From positions 49,873,411-49,937,410 of the forward strand of contig OW203762.1 of the NCBI GenBank assembly GCA_934045905.1: DNA of 64,000 bases, in the 5' to 3' direction. Below, one piece after another: positions 50,357 to 62,429 of the stretch. Positions within the stretch are counted from its first letter, which is position 1, and every line of letters starts with the position of its first letter. Source of the stretch: Leuctra nigra (lineage: Eukaryota > Arthropoda > Insecta > Plecoptera > Leuctridae). The notes under the pieces are model-generated. The model was not told the origin of the DNA and did not search any database. It was given only the letters and a program-made list of their open reading frames with translations. Position numbers and translations under genes: made by a program.

Positions 50357-50682
50357 ACCTGGAGGCCAAGTCTTGAAACTTACGCCTTCAGGACGCAAAC
50401 GCTCTCGGACGTCATAAAGTCTCATTTACTGTAAGAGTGATCGACATTGAAACATAAAGTCAAGCCACTTATTTGATTGGCATCCAGCAATCTATTGCAA
50501 ACAATTTATTAATATTATAATTATTATTACATATGTTATTTAGTCATAAAACCTTATTCAAAATTAAGATAAACAGTTAACAGTAGATTTCAAGGTCATC
50601 ATTCTTACAGTAAATGGGACTTTATGACGTCCGAGAGCGTTTGCGTCCTGAAAGCGTAAGTTTCAAGACTTGGCCTCCTGGT
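50357..50682. mobile_element. Foldback element with ~85-bp arms
   Basis: The left arm (50357-50441) and right arm (50598-50682) are nearly perfect reverse complements, sharing GGAGGCCAAGTCTTGAAACT and ACGCAAACGCTCTCGGACGT. The loop is about 155 bp and AT-rich. No terminal duplication was identified. Confidence 0.87.
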
Positions 50683-50689
50683 TTATACT

Positions 50690-52800
50690 CATATGTCTTC
50701 AAGACACAGGGCAACTTTTATAGAATTTGATTTTCAATCATTACTCTGGGCTCTAAAAAGTAGCACATGAAACGTAACCCCAGTTCGCAATCTCCTGTTG
50801 CATGTAAACTCAGCTCTCGTGAACGTCTCTAGTGTGAACGTCTCTAGTCTCGAGTACGTCTCAATTGCAAGAGCCGATGCAGTGTCGATGCTGCAATCTC
50901 CTCCATTACTCATGCAAGCTCCTCGGTTACCGCGACAACCGCCAATTGCTCGCCCTACATGCAAGACGGATGACCGCACAACAATATCTCCCGCTCAAAC
51001 ACAATCTTGTGCTGCAATGCACGTAGCCTGACACTTTGGAACGCTGCTCGTTTGTCTTCAAGTTCATCTCTCTCTCACAAGAGATCGTTACTAATTGAAC
51101 CTCCAAGTCAAAACTCATTAATTTGTTCCTCCGTTGTTGCTGTTATATATTCTCTTCGAAGAACTAAACATAAACAAGACCGAGTCAAGTGAAAAGATGT
51201 TGAGCAGAATATTAACTCGGAATCTTGTCCTACCAAATAACAGGCAGATGAATTGTACTTCATATACTTGCATAAGATTTTGCAAAATAGTCAGTGAACT
51301 TAATTATTATTTGAAGAAGGTGTCAGTCCAGCTCTCCTCGTGGACTAACCCTGGACTACGAACCTAGACTAATAGAGGACGATTCCATCACAATTGAACT
51401 TCTCTTAAAAGAGTTGTCCCGTTTTAATGGTCCTCTGCGATATTTATGTTTTGTACATATTTACATGTTTTGCAATTGCAAAATAATTTTATAGAATATA
51501 ATTATAAATATTCATACCTAATGCAAATTCACATGCTGTGTATATATGCACTGCTGCTGCACGAGCGCATATACGTACGTTGATTTTACATTTAAATAAT
51601 GCACAACATGTATAATAATGTCCTACAAAATGCTAGAGTAGCTTGTACTTCTGCCGTCTCTTTCTGTGTTTTACACTCGTTAAAAAGTAAATAATATTCA
51701 TGTACTTGGTTTTATTTGGCTTTATTTTATGACATATGCTAAAAACAACCCTCGCCGAACCGCAGCGAGCGAATAACATGAATTACTGCTGTCACTCAAA
51801 CCCGGCACCTCCACCGAGAGTGTATCTTTGCCGTCTGTAGTTTCTAATACTTTCAAAGTATCTCGATACGTCTAACGTCATGTGCCCAGGTAGGTGTGAA
51901 TAACGTAAATCAAATATCAAACAATACATTACGTAACTTATTACTATTTATTGTTTTGTATCTACTAAAATATTGGATATCCAATTAAGGTTGCATAACA
52001 TTAGCACCACAAGAGAAATATAACACACAACAAATAAAGTTCTTGAGATTTGTATAAGTTTTAAGTTTTGAGTTTAGCAAAATATCTGTTTCGAATTGAA
52101 CTTTATATCACAATATGCACTACTGATATGTATAAGCTGTGTATAATTTATACTTTATGTACTTTCTTTTCTCATTCTATCGAGGTACGTACAATGAAAA
52201 AGAAACAATAGGTACACAACATCTGCAACGAACGTTTGAATTTGAACGATTTCTCCAGGTAGCCGTAAAATTGCTGAGCTTTTTCTATTAAATTAAAATG
52301 CATCTATCTTCCAACTGCACAAAAAAGTTCAGCGTTGCCTCAGCTCTTGTGCAAATACTTATCAAGTCTCACATAACACAATAAACCAGACGCATGACTG
52401 AAATTGCGATCCACGAAGTATTTTCAATCGCCGTCAATCTCATTGCAATGTCGTGTTTGTTAATCATTCATTAAAAACCAAATCTCTTATCTCCGCGAGT
52501 CTGAAATATTCCGTGCACGATTGTGAGAGTCGAACCCGGGTCTTTGCGTGTTGAAAAGTTAATTCAATAATTGCGTGGCTGTCTGGAGCTCGACCACGTC
52601 TCAATCCGTCCTCCTCAGTCTCCAGAGAGCCCATTCCAGGCTCAATGTACCAAACTCCAGACTCGAACCCAGGACGACAACTTCTCATTGAGTACAGTCA
52701 TCATAAACGTTTCTAGAACATTTGTGTTTGAGCTCTTTTAAATGGGAAATAGGTACCTTCGTACTTACTACTTATTATTTGAAAATATAAAACTTACTTC
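50690..52800. other. No gene recognised
   Basis: Opposed ORFs at 50.7-51.1 kb have no support. One copy of CCCGGCACCTCCAC lies at 51801-51814, and a B-box-like CCCGGGTTCGACTCTC reads on the minus strand near 52530. Confidence 0.5.
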
Positions 52801-52803
52801 AGA

Positions 52804-52957
52804 TGCTCTATTTTGACAGGTGTTTTAAAGCATATTTGCCCCTAGGGAAAAGGAATTAGTAAATAGTATGTAGTTTGAAAGCGGACTTTAATATGATATA
52901 AGTTGTCCCTTCATGAGTAAATTTATTTGTGTTTGGAGATCTAACAAATCGACTAGA
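52804..52957 (+). repeat. Direct repeat, copy 1 of 2
   Basis: Shares CTRTATTTTGACAG, AAGGAATTAGTAAATAG, TATGTAGTTTG, CCTTCATGRGTAAAT and CTAACAAATCGACTAGA with 53473-53660, in the same order and orientation. Confidence 0.8.
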
Positions 52958-53330
52958 AACATCCATCAGCAGTTCGTAAAACACTTAGTAGCCCAATTTG
53001 AAAGGTTGGATATTATAGTAAAACGTAGAAGTTTGAAAAGGAAGACGCTTCCTTGAAATATGCAGGGCTCAGTTTGGAATCTTTCTTCTGGGATCGGGAA
53101 GGAATGTATTTGAAAGATAACCGTTAAAAACGGCTTTGTTGCCGATAGTTTGTCAGATATGACGTCACAATGTCCTGCATGAACGCTATGTATTCTGTCT
53201 CCTCGCTCTTGACGGTAATTTGACAACGCTGTCGTGTATACACGAGCATTTCATTCATCAGAATGCTAATAATCATCAATCAATTCTAATTGTGAATCAA
53301 TAATACCTGTCATGTTTCAGCAGACACGGC

Positions 53331-53351
53331 GTTGACGTTGACGTTGACGTT
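53331..53351. repeat. (GTTGAC)n short tandem repeat
   Basis: Three and a half GTTGAC hexamers, lying between the two direct repeats. Confidence 0.85.
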
Positions 53352-53472
53352 AAGTAGTGTTGTGGGACACATTGTCAGCGGCAGACACAATCAACGGAGC
53401 CGCGATGAAAAGATGATTGTTGTACAATTCACTGACAATTAACTTAATAAATGAAACTTGTCAACACTGTTC

Positions 53473-53660
53473 TTGCTGTATTTTGACAGTCGCTGTAAAG
53501 CTTGTTTGTCCCTAGTGATAAGGAATTAGTAAATAGTATGTAGTTTGTAAGCGCAGTTTAGGTAATATGAACGTGTAACGTATTTTATTTAACGGTGAGA
53601 CTAAGCTATTCCTTCATGGGTAAATTCATTTTTATGTGTGGGTCTAACAAATCGACTAGA
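53473..53660 (+). repeat. Direct repeat, copy 2 of 2
   Basis: Partner of 52804-52957, about 670 bp downstream. It carries an extra ~35 bp in the middle (around TGTAACGTATTTTATTTAAC). The DNA between the copies has no supported ORF. Confidence 0.8.
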
Positions 53661-56367
53661 TATTTATTTCATTTGTTTTATTTCTATCCTCAGTTTCTCA
53701 TGATGCTTTTCTTGAGCAGTTATTTTCTTGCACAAAGAGGATAGAATCCTGTTTACAGCCGATGTAAATCGTTGTTAAAAGAAGTCCTACCTCTTGTTGG
53801 GGTTATCTATCTTGACTCCTGACTCGGGGACAATTCCAAGTGCGATCTTGATTTATCCTTAATAAACCAATTAGATTTCCATGTTTTGATTCATGCAGAA
53901 TTTTTTTAGTTACTTAGTGAATTTGTAGCATATAAATATTGCAAAAGACTAAATTTATCATGCAGTTCTGTTCTTACAAAAAGTTAGCCAAGCTTTCCTC
54001 TTCTACTAGCGCTTTATCAATGGTCTTAGAGATTCTGTAACTCTAAATTTGTGATTACGTAAACTACAGGACTTCTTCGCACCATTTACTTATTCAACAG
54101 CTCCGGCTAATATTTGAAATGAGTCTGTATTAACTGTGTCTCGAATCGCCACAGTCGGCCATTAGAATCGGTGTTCGGCCGTTAAGACATTCCCAAGCGG
54201 CCGGAGATACGGAGTTACCCGGGTAATTATTGTAAAACATTGCCTCCAGTAATGAGTTTAGAATTTAATGCAAAGCATAATGGAATCCAGTAAGCTGAGC
54301 TCTGAGCGAGTCCAGAAGCGAAGGGCTCAGAATCCTCCCCAGATAAAAAAGTCCCATTCGTTATTTTCATTTCTCTAATTGAAAGCGCGGATTTCCATGT
54401 GGAGGAGCCGTGTATGAAAATACGCTCTCGTTTTTGTGCTTTTATGAAAGATGTTCGGTGAAACAAACTGCGAAACTTCACTTTGGTTCTGAACAAATCG
54501 AATGACAATTTCAACGTGAGGCAAATCGAATTGTTGTGCACTTATTTCAACATGCATGCCAAGCGGCTGGCAATCGCAAGAAGTAATAGAAAACTCGAGG
54601 TGTCTTTATTTTTCAATTCCGCGAGCAATTTTTCCCTGTCGCGTGCGCATTGGAAATCAGCGGGTGGTTTTAAATCAATTTGTAGGAGTTTATTGTGCAA
54701 TAATTTTCCCGTTGCGGCGCAGAAGCGATATGCAGTTTCCACGGTTTCAGTAAAACAATCGGGAGAGTTGGAACAATGACGTCACAGCGTCATGTACAAC
54801 TAATTGTTATATAAAAGTTGACACTGCTGACAAAACGCTTTTCAATGCGAATATAATTATAGCTTTTGGGCATGTTGTTGATTTAAAATGTTCTTTGTGG
54901 CCAAAATACAGAGCCGGCGCTTTTAATGTATTCTATTTCAATAATAAAAACAAACTAGATATTAAAAGCTCTACCATAATTGACTTTGAAAACAACTATG
55001 CATGGTTTAGCAACGGAGTTTTAAAACAAATATACGCCTTCCTTGTTTTGTGTATGGATGGATGTGAAAATATCGAGCAAAACCTGGAATCAAACACGTG
55101 ACCTCTTGCTTGACGCTATACATCTACCAATTCTGATCATGGCTGGACGAAGTGTAGAAGATTGTATTTCGATTTGAATTGTGAAATATTGTTGTGCTCT
55201 ATGGATAGAGTTGATACATCAGGTTGGAATGAATCCTGTCAATGGCGGCTGTTCCGGGCGCGTCACAATATCACGGGGTGATGTGACCGTGACAGGTCAC
55301 GCAGCGTGACGTGGGCGTCGAGCTAATCTGCGGCTCAGAGGCGCGCATAGCGTCGCTTCATCTCATTAGCTTTGTGCGAGATTTCAACCCAGCTCGAAAA
55401 ATTGATATTTTTAGTCCGGTTTCGTGCGACGGTTTTCACTTTTCTTTTTTTACATCGGGATGCCGATATTTTATCAAGAACGGTAGATTGGGTTCGATGC
55501 AAACAAAGGGGTGTTTTTTCCATGGATTTCTGATCACGGAGGGAGAAACAATGGATGGAGTGAAGCTCCAATCACACGCACGTTCGCTCTTGATTGTCCA
55601 ATTGTAATCCACGTACTTACTTTTCACACGCCCGTGTTTTAGCGAAATGTTGGTTTTTGGCAAAGACAAGCTTGTGACACATTTCGAAAAAATCGGACGT
55701 ATAAAATATTCCGTTAACGTAAAGTAAACATACTCTGACTAAAAATACATTTTTAGACAACAACGTGGTATAATTATGGATCGAAGCATATTTTCAACGC
55801 CACCAAATAGATCCTCTTTATCATAATTTATAAAACAAGCATTGAACTATTGATTAACTAATCCTTACTTCTGGATCAATTATCTCTAAGTTATTTTCTA
55901 TCCGTCTTCGTCTTCATAATACGGTGAACTTTAAGTCAGAATAAATTATTTTAACGCCAGGAAAAATGTTGAAGTGTCATAATGGTTGAAGGAAGCCTTG
56001 AGCTAAACCTCCTTACTTCAAAAGTCATGGAATCCAAGTTTGAAAGTTGTTGCGCCTTGAGGCTTCAAAGACTCGGGGTTGAAAACAAAGTTGGCCGAGA
56101 ATCTGATCTTCCTAACACTTGATAATTATGTAAAGGAAGGATCTGTATTAATGTACAGGTAGGGGGAGAGTCATGTTACACGGGAGGTGGCGAGGGTGGA
56201 GGTGCCGGGTTCTGTTGCCGACCACCAGGGGCGCTGCCTTGCTTGTTAACACACTCGCAATCAAAGAGCTAATCAAAAACATGTATTACGTACCTACCTA
56301 CTTAAAAACAATGAAAACAAAGAACGTTTGCTACACTCTCCTGTTTTAGAACATTGTTTAATGTCTC
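53661..56367. other. No gene recognised
   Basis: AT-rich with scattered CpG-denser patches (about 55240-55325, several GTGAC/GTCAC words). One GTGGAGGTGCCGGGTT copy lies at 56196-56211. ORFs here are short and opposed. Confidence 0.5.
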
Positions 56368-56567
56368 NNNNNNNNNNNNNNNNNNNNNNNNNNNNNNNNN
56401 NNNNNNNNNNNNNNNNNNNNNNNNNNNNNNNNNNNNNNNNNNNNNNNNNNNNNNNNNNNNNNNNNNNNNNNNNNNNNNNNNNNNNNNNNNNNNNNNNNNN
56501 NNNNNNNNNNNNNNNNNNNNNNNNNNNNNNNNNNNNNNNNNNNNNNNNNNNNNNNNNNNNNNNNNNN
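56368..56567. other. Assembly gap, 200 N
   Basis: Exactly 200 undetermined bases. The sequence resumes inside the left arm of a long palindrome whose right arm is intact. About 107 bp of the left arm are missing, so the gap was probably caused by that structure and its true size is unknown. Confidence 0.98.
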
Positions 56568-56860
56568 TGGGCCAAGTCAAAACTTAATTTTAAAAACCAA
56601 ATTATACTTGGCGCATCGTTTTTAAGGGCATTATAGGTATATTATATAATATATTAAGGTACATTTGATTTTTGGCAAATACTTCTATACTATTTATATA
56701 CACGATGCGCCAAGTATATTTTGGTTTTTAAAATTAAGTTTTGACTTGGCCCATTTTTTGATATCACTTCTTTTCAGTGCTGAATTTTTAGATTTCTTCT
56801 ATTTTTTTTATAGTTAAAGGGACTTGGCTGGTATTTTTACACGGAGTGTTTTTTTATGGG
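56568..56860. mobile_element. Composite-repeat palindrome, copy 3 (left arm cut by gap)
   Basis: The right arm (56703-56860) has all blocks of the family, from CGATGCGCCAAGT to CACGGAGTG..ATGGG. The left arm survives only from GGCCAAGTCAAAACTT to GGCGCATCG (56568-56618). No module body or 3' hairpin follows, so the palindrome can exist alone. The inner segment resembles that of copy 1 but has its own variants, present in both arms. Confidence 0.88.
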
Positions 56861-59800
56861 GATTACTATTTACATTACGTAGGAACCTGAATAATATGCG
56901 CTCAAATTTCATTGTACGGACATTTAATAGCATCAAAATTCATCAACAGTGTTCCGTAATTAGCCAGAATTCAAAGTAAATCCCTTTGATCAAATTACAA
57001 TAAAAAAGCATTTTTATCCAGCAGGGAAAAATTAATTTGGATAGCTGGTGAATTAATTCCCTTTTTAACAGACTACAACTAAAATATAGCTTAGTTTTTT
57101 TGTCCAGTTCTCTCTATTATAATTTTACTTGACTGATTAAAAAACGAAAACGCTCCAATAATTTTCTCTAATCTTGACTAATCTCTAAGAGCAGACGATT
57201 CACAGAAAATACTCAATTAGAAGCGGAAGCAGCAAAAACTGAAAAACCAACATGATTTTCATGCAAGCTTAGCTTTAAATAATTATATCGTGAATAATTA
57301 TAAGATAAATAATAGAACATCTAAATCTTTTGGATCTGCTAACTTGTAATAATGAAACCCTAATGTTCCTACTTCTGGTGTTCTGATTTGAAAGCGTGCA
57401 CGTGTGCCTGACATTGAAGAGACGTCACACTGCTGCAGGGCTCAACTACATGATGATAAAGTAATGCAATTAGCATCTGCGTCTGCGCGAACTCTGATCA
57501 AATCAAGTAGGCTGTGGGCCGCGCCGGCACATACTGATTGCTGTTGCAGCCGAGGGCGACGCCAATTACGTCGATACGTTTATTGCATTGCAAGGCATCT
57601 AGGTATTGACAACCATGTTAGATCAAATATGGAGCAGACATTTAGATATTCATTTCATTAATGAATACATATACATTTGAAATCAAAACGCCGGGAGGGT
57701 TCATATAGCATGTTGATGTTCGTTCGAAGCGTTGGAATGATACGTTGCATCAAAAAATCCTGAACAAATTGCACCTTACAGATGAAGTGGTCACATTATA
57801 TATTCAGAAACCAGTTCAAAGCTACCAAACTCAGAAAACCACAACATTTGATTCAACCAATGGAACATCAACTCAAAACGCAAATTAATTAAATGTCGCC
57901 GATTTGCAGATTATTTCTGTAAACCGAGCTCTGACCTCCATTAGAACATCTCTCGTCTCACGTTCCACATCTGACAATACCGCTGCTCGGATCTCGTCAA
58001 AGGAATCACGAAATGCAGCTTATTGTGAAAACACCTCACCTCGTTCATTTTGCCCGTCTTTTATCACCGATTACAACGCCGCTTTCTCATTAACCTTCCC
58101 CTTTGTTCTCGTTGAAACAAGTAGTCTTTAATCTGATGCAAATGAAGGAAGGGAAGCGCTTTCAATCGACTCTTCGCGCGGCGAATCTTTAAGATAGACG
58201 CCTGATATTCTAATCAAGCATCCAGCATCCAATAAACCTCTCGTTACGACAAAACGTAGAAGAAACACCATGGAAATGAGATCGTGCAAAGAATACTAAA
58301 CGTGTATGCTTTTATACTTTATAGGGTCTCATTAAGACGAGAGCGAGACGAGGTAGAGGATGTTTTTAATCCTCGGAATTCATTTGGACTCTCTTCAAAG
58401 ACATTGTTCATCTTTATCGCATAGCTCGGCGCGTTTATTGTTTGCCAGCCTTATTGCCAGGCACATTCTATAGAGCAAACAGAAATCTGTTTAATAGATC
58501 ATAAGTCATCAAAGTGTTGACAACAGACTCACGTCGCCGACCAGACATTGCCGGAATTTATATGAATTTCTCGCCTCGCAGGGAAATGGGAGAAAAATTT
58601 ATTCTCATTTTTCCCCTAAAAGTCAAGGCTCGTTTCCCACTTGTATGTCAGTTCATTCAAAGAATACAAAGTGAGTTGCAGTTGTAAAAAGAGTATGATA
58701 TAAACTACAGAGGTGACGTCTAAACAAGTGTCGATTTGCATACCAAGTGCAGTGGAAATGGTTCTTTCTTAAATGACATCAGAATGGATGTTGCCAATTT
58801 CACTGCAGTCTTCACGGAATATCGGCATCTCGAAACTCCAGTCGCTTCAAACATATTGCGTTGTGGAGGTAACATTGATACAGTGCATATATACAACACT
58901 ATTTGTGTTGCAGTGAATTGTAATTTCAGAATTAACATTTGTGGAACATCATGAAATTCAAATTGCATAAGTCTGCAATTTTTCATAATTGAAATATATT
59001 CATTCTGTTCTTATTTCACCTCGATCTAATGTTTAATCTCTGATTGCAAACTTCAAAGCAAGCCATGATCGAGGTAATACAATCATCCAGTTAGTTAAGT
59101 TCTACTTGTGCGAGTCGGTCTGGGAGACCGTGAAAGCGATCTCTCGTAGCTGGCGTCGTCGAATCTGCTCTGTCGAGTACACGGCAATAATCCTTATCGT
59201 CGCGACGCATCTCTGTGCCGCCGCGACGCCCGATGAAAAGCAAACATCACGCGCTCCGCTTTGAGTCTTCTCGCGGCGTCGAGCAGCAAGACGGGCGATC
59301 TTGAGCTCGCAGGAGCGAAAATATTCCTCTTCGTTCGAATTACTAATAATTAGGTGTGTTTTAATGTGTTAAAGCAAGCGAAACAGGCGTTAGTCACGTC
59401 TTCTTTGAGACAAATTATCGTTTGAGACTCGAGTGAAGAGACTGAATACTTAATTTCGTCTTTTAAAAAGGGTGTTCATTAGCTAGTTAAAAATCATTTG
59501 CCGATTACAAATCATAGAAATATTAAAACGATAACCGAATTACATGAAACGAGTTACTTTAAATTATCTTTACGACTGAAACTTTTACAAATTGAATTCT
59601 TGGAGATGGAAAATATCCCTGTGAAAGAAACAAGGCACCTCCATCACCACGTAACCAATTGTTTCTCAACTTTGCTCTCTCCTATTCTATTCCAGTGATA
59701 CGGCTTTAAATGCAATATAAAACCAAACAAAAATTCGTCGTCTTCGAATAGCCACATTGACCGACTTTGAAAACAACAATGTGCTTTTAACAATATAAAA

Positions 59801-61130
59801 ATCCAAGTTAGGAAACTAATTCGCAGTCATTTACGAATAGACTACGTGATGACGTCTGCAGCTACATTCACACAACAATGGATCTAATAAAGAGCACAAG
59901 TGCCACCGACGCGGTGTTATCTTTACTCTGTTGAGTGAACTATAATAGGTTCGTCGCAAGACACGCGCATGCGCTGTCAGTAATCACTCCAGCGCCACAT
60001 AGATGCAGAACAAAAGACGAGAGAAATTAATAGTCGGATAATCTTGCATTGTTCCAAGTTTAATGGCCGGTAAGTAGTGAGGCAACATCGAACTGTCTGC
60101 ATGTATGCAAATCCCCATGAATACTATTAGGTATACATCCATCAATAGTGGTACAGAGAGGGATGCTGGATGGCTGACTTTAGAGATGGAAGATTATGAA
60201 TTCATCATTTCATGGTTCACAACTTAATCTGGAAGAGAGGTTTCTGAATCCCTCTTGACGGCTTACAAACTATCTGCTCGGCTTTGCCAGAGAACTAACT
60301 TTCTCGTTCTTCAACGAATCCTCATTAAAGTTACTTTTCGAACGGATTATCCGTAAAAGTCCCAATAGGTGATTGCTATAAATAAGTAGCAAACTTTCCG
60401 CGCCGTCCGTCAACGATCGAATAATGTTGGCAAACTTTCTGCGTCCTTAATAACAAGTTGTTGCTAACAACGCTGATTCAAAAGCTACAACACAATTTCT
60501 CGCCCAGTTCGTTTCCATCACTATTACGTATATAAAAGCTTGTATTCTTGCCGAGGCAACACTTTTATAGAAAAGTCGTCGTTAAAAAGTTAGGCTATAA
60601 AAATATGTTTTCCTGTAAAGCTATTAGTGAGGCCACGAAGCAGCGGGAATCTTCAGTCTGGACCGAGGAGAGAAGTATTTCCCCTGGGTCTGATAACTTG
60701 TCGCCAATATAATGTAAAAAGATTCCTGCAACGAACTTGAGGTAAATATAGAAGAACTATAGCACAAGAAAACACTCACTTCCATGACTACACCGTTATC
60801 AATACAAAGAGAAGAAGTTTTAATGGTAGTATGAGAAATGTTTATGGCAGAGCTGCTGTACAAGCGAACTCTATATGACTCTTACGTGCATTCAAAATTA
60901 CAACTCTCTTGTTTTATATTCTGGAAAACTTTCTTTACGAGACTCTCGAGTCGACATTCACTGAGTCAAAGACTCGAGGCTATGCAAGGAATGAACACTC
61001 TTTCAACTCAATATTGCAGCGTTCAAATGTTTCAATTGAATTCGACGTGTTTCTTTACTGCACCAAATCGAACCCAGTACCAGAGAATAAATAACACCAT
61101 ACGTTGATAAAGTTTGAAAGGAATTCGTTA
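56861..61130. other. Non-coding stretch, no gene recognised
   Basis: Short ORFs only. A CpG-dense patch at 59140-59280 contains CGTCGCGACG. ATGGCCG followed by a perfect GTAAGT donor at 60063-60075 is discussed as a possible first exon. Confidence 0.5.
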
Positions 61131-61137
61131 TCAGCAA

Positions 61138-61214
61138 GTTCCGGGATTTGAACCGGGTCCCGTCTGCACAATAAACCACGCAAGCAAACTGATGTACTTT
61201 ATCCAGCTATTCCT
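61138..61214 (-). repeat. Decayed tRNA-like sequence
   Basis: On the minus strand, ATAGCTGGATAAAG is A-box-like and CCCGGTTCAAATCCCGG is a good B box with a T-arm that pairs at four of five positions. The length (~77 bp) suits a tRNA, but the acceptor ends do not pair, so a tRNA pseudogene or SINE head is likelier than a functional gene. Confidence 0.4.
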
Positions 61215-62429
61215 GGTGGAGAGGAAACTTCATAGTCCATTTTACACGTCCCAGTTTTTATCTATGTTAGCTGATGGCGTTATACTAAATTTCGACCAAC
61301 TAGACCTTTGAGCTCGAACCACAACATAAATTGTAGGTAACAAGTTAAGTCTGCTGAGATGTGATAAAATTAGTACTCTACTGGTTGTAACAAGTTTCTA
61401 AATCACACTTCCCACGTTCCCTCAAGTTTGACTAAAGCATATTATCTACTACGCGGCTCAAACTATCTAAACATTGAATGACACGAGGAAAGTGGGTTGT
61501 CCTCCTTCCTGAAACTAATTCCCTTGTTTCGAAAGTGAAACATCACACCGGCCATGCTTGCGAAAATATCAATACTTCGAGGTAAATAATTGTGACTACT
61601 TTGGTTCAAGTAGTGCCTATACTTCGTCGCCAAGGCACTAATTCTCCGCTATGAGTTATGACAAACAATGTTTTGTGAGCTCGAACGATATACACGCCGC
61701 TTCGAATGCGAACCATGATTTAGGTTGACAATGAAACTTTCTATGTGGATGAAGTTTCGTCTCGGCCGAGCCAAGTTTCTCGCTGTCTATTCACGTGAAT
61801 TAGTCGTGAAGTAATTGTGATCAGCGCTGTTTATTATGTCGAGTCTCCCCCAGAGGCGCTGCTCTCTTGTCTCAAAGTCCAGGCATCGTTCAACCTGTCC
61901 TTCGTGAAGATTTCCCTCAAGTCCTCTAAAGCCCAACTCCAAATCCCGACTACTTTCTGTCTTCATTTCGCAAACTTTTATCCTTCATTATCCTCTATAT
62001 CTTTCCCATGCGACAGTTTTCCTGAGGCCCACTTTCAAGTTGAATCTCACATAACCTCTGCGACATCCGCAGATGTTGTAAATTATTTACTACCGACGCT
62101 GAGTTGATAAAGCACGGTGTAATCATTCTCATTACCGTCTGACCTACTTTGTTCTGGACTTATCGAATAGTGAACAAATGAGGAAAAGGCAATTACGATT
62201 TTAGTAGCCAAGCAATGGTCCATGCAATTAATTTAAACCTATTATAGATGAATGCAGGATTTAAACTCATCTCACGTAACGAATGCTACTCTCTAATTAT
62301 GCAGGGATTAAATTTCTATGCAGTATATTGCTATCTACCTTGTTCGAGCCAATTAGTTTGATAAATTCAGTTAATAGGCTTACTTTTATAATGAGTTATT
62401 GGAGCTGAATTGAATCGTGATTGTTTCAG
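61215..62429 (+). other. Probable intron upstream of the 62430 exon
   Basis: No supported ORF. It ends in the acceptor GATTGTTTCAG, and a TGA closes the downstream frame at 62411-62413, just before that acceptor. Confidence 0.5.

Noticed and set aside
61138..61214. Functional tRNA gene on the minus strand
   Set aside because: A and B boxes are recognisable but the acceptor ends do not pair and the anticodon arm is not formed, so it is kept only as a decayed tRNA-like sequence.
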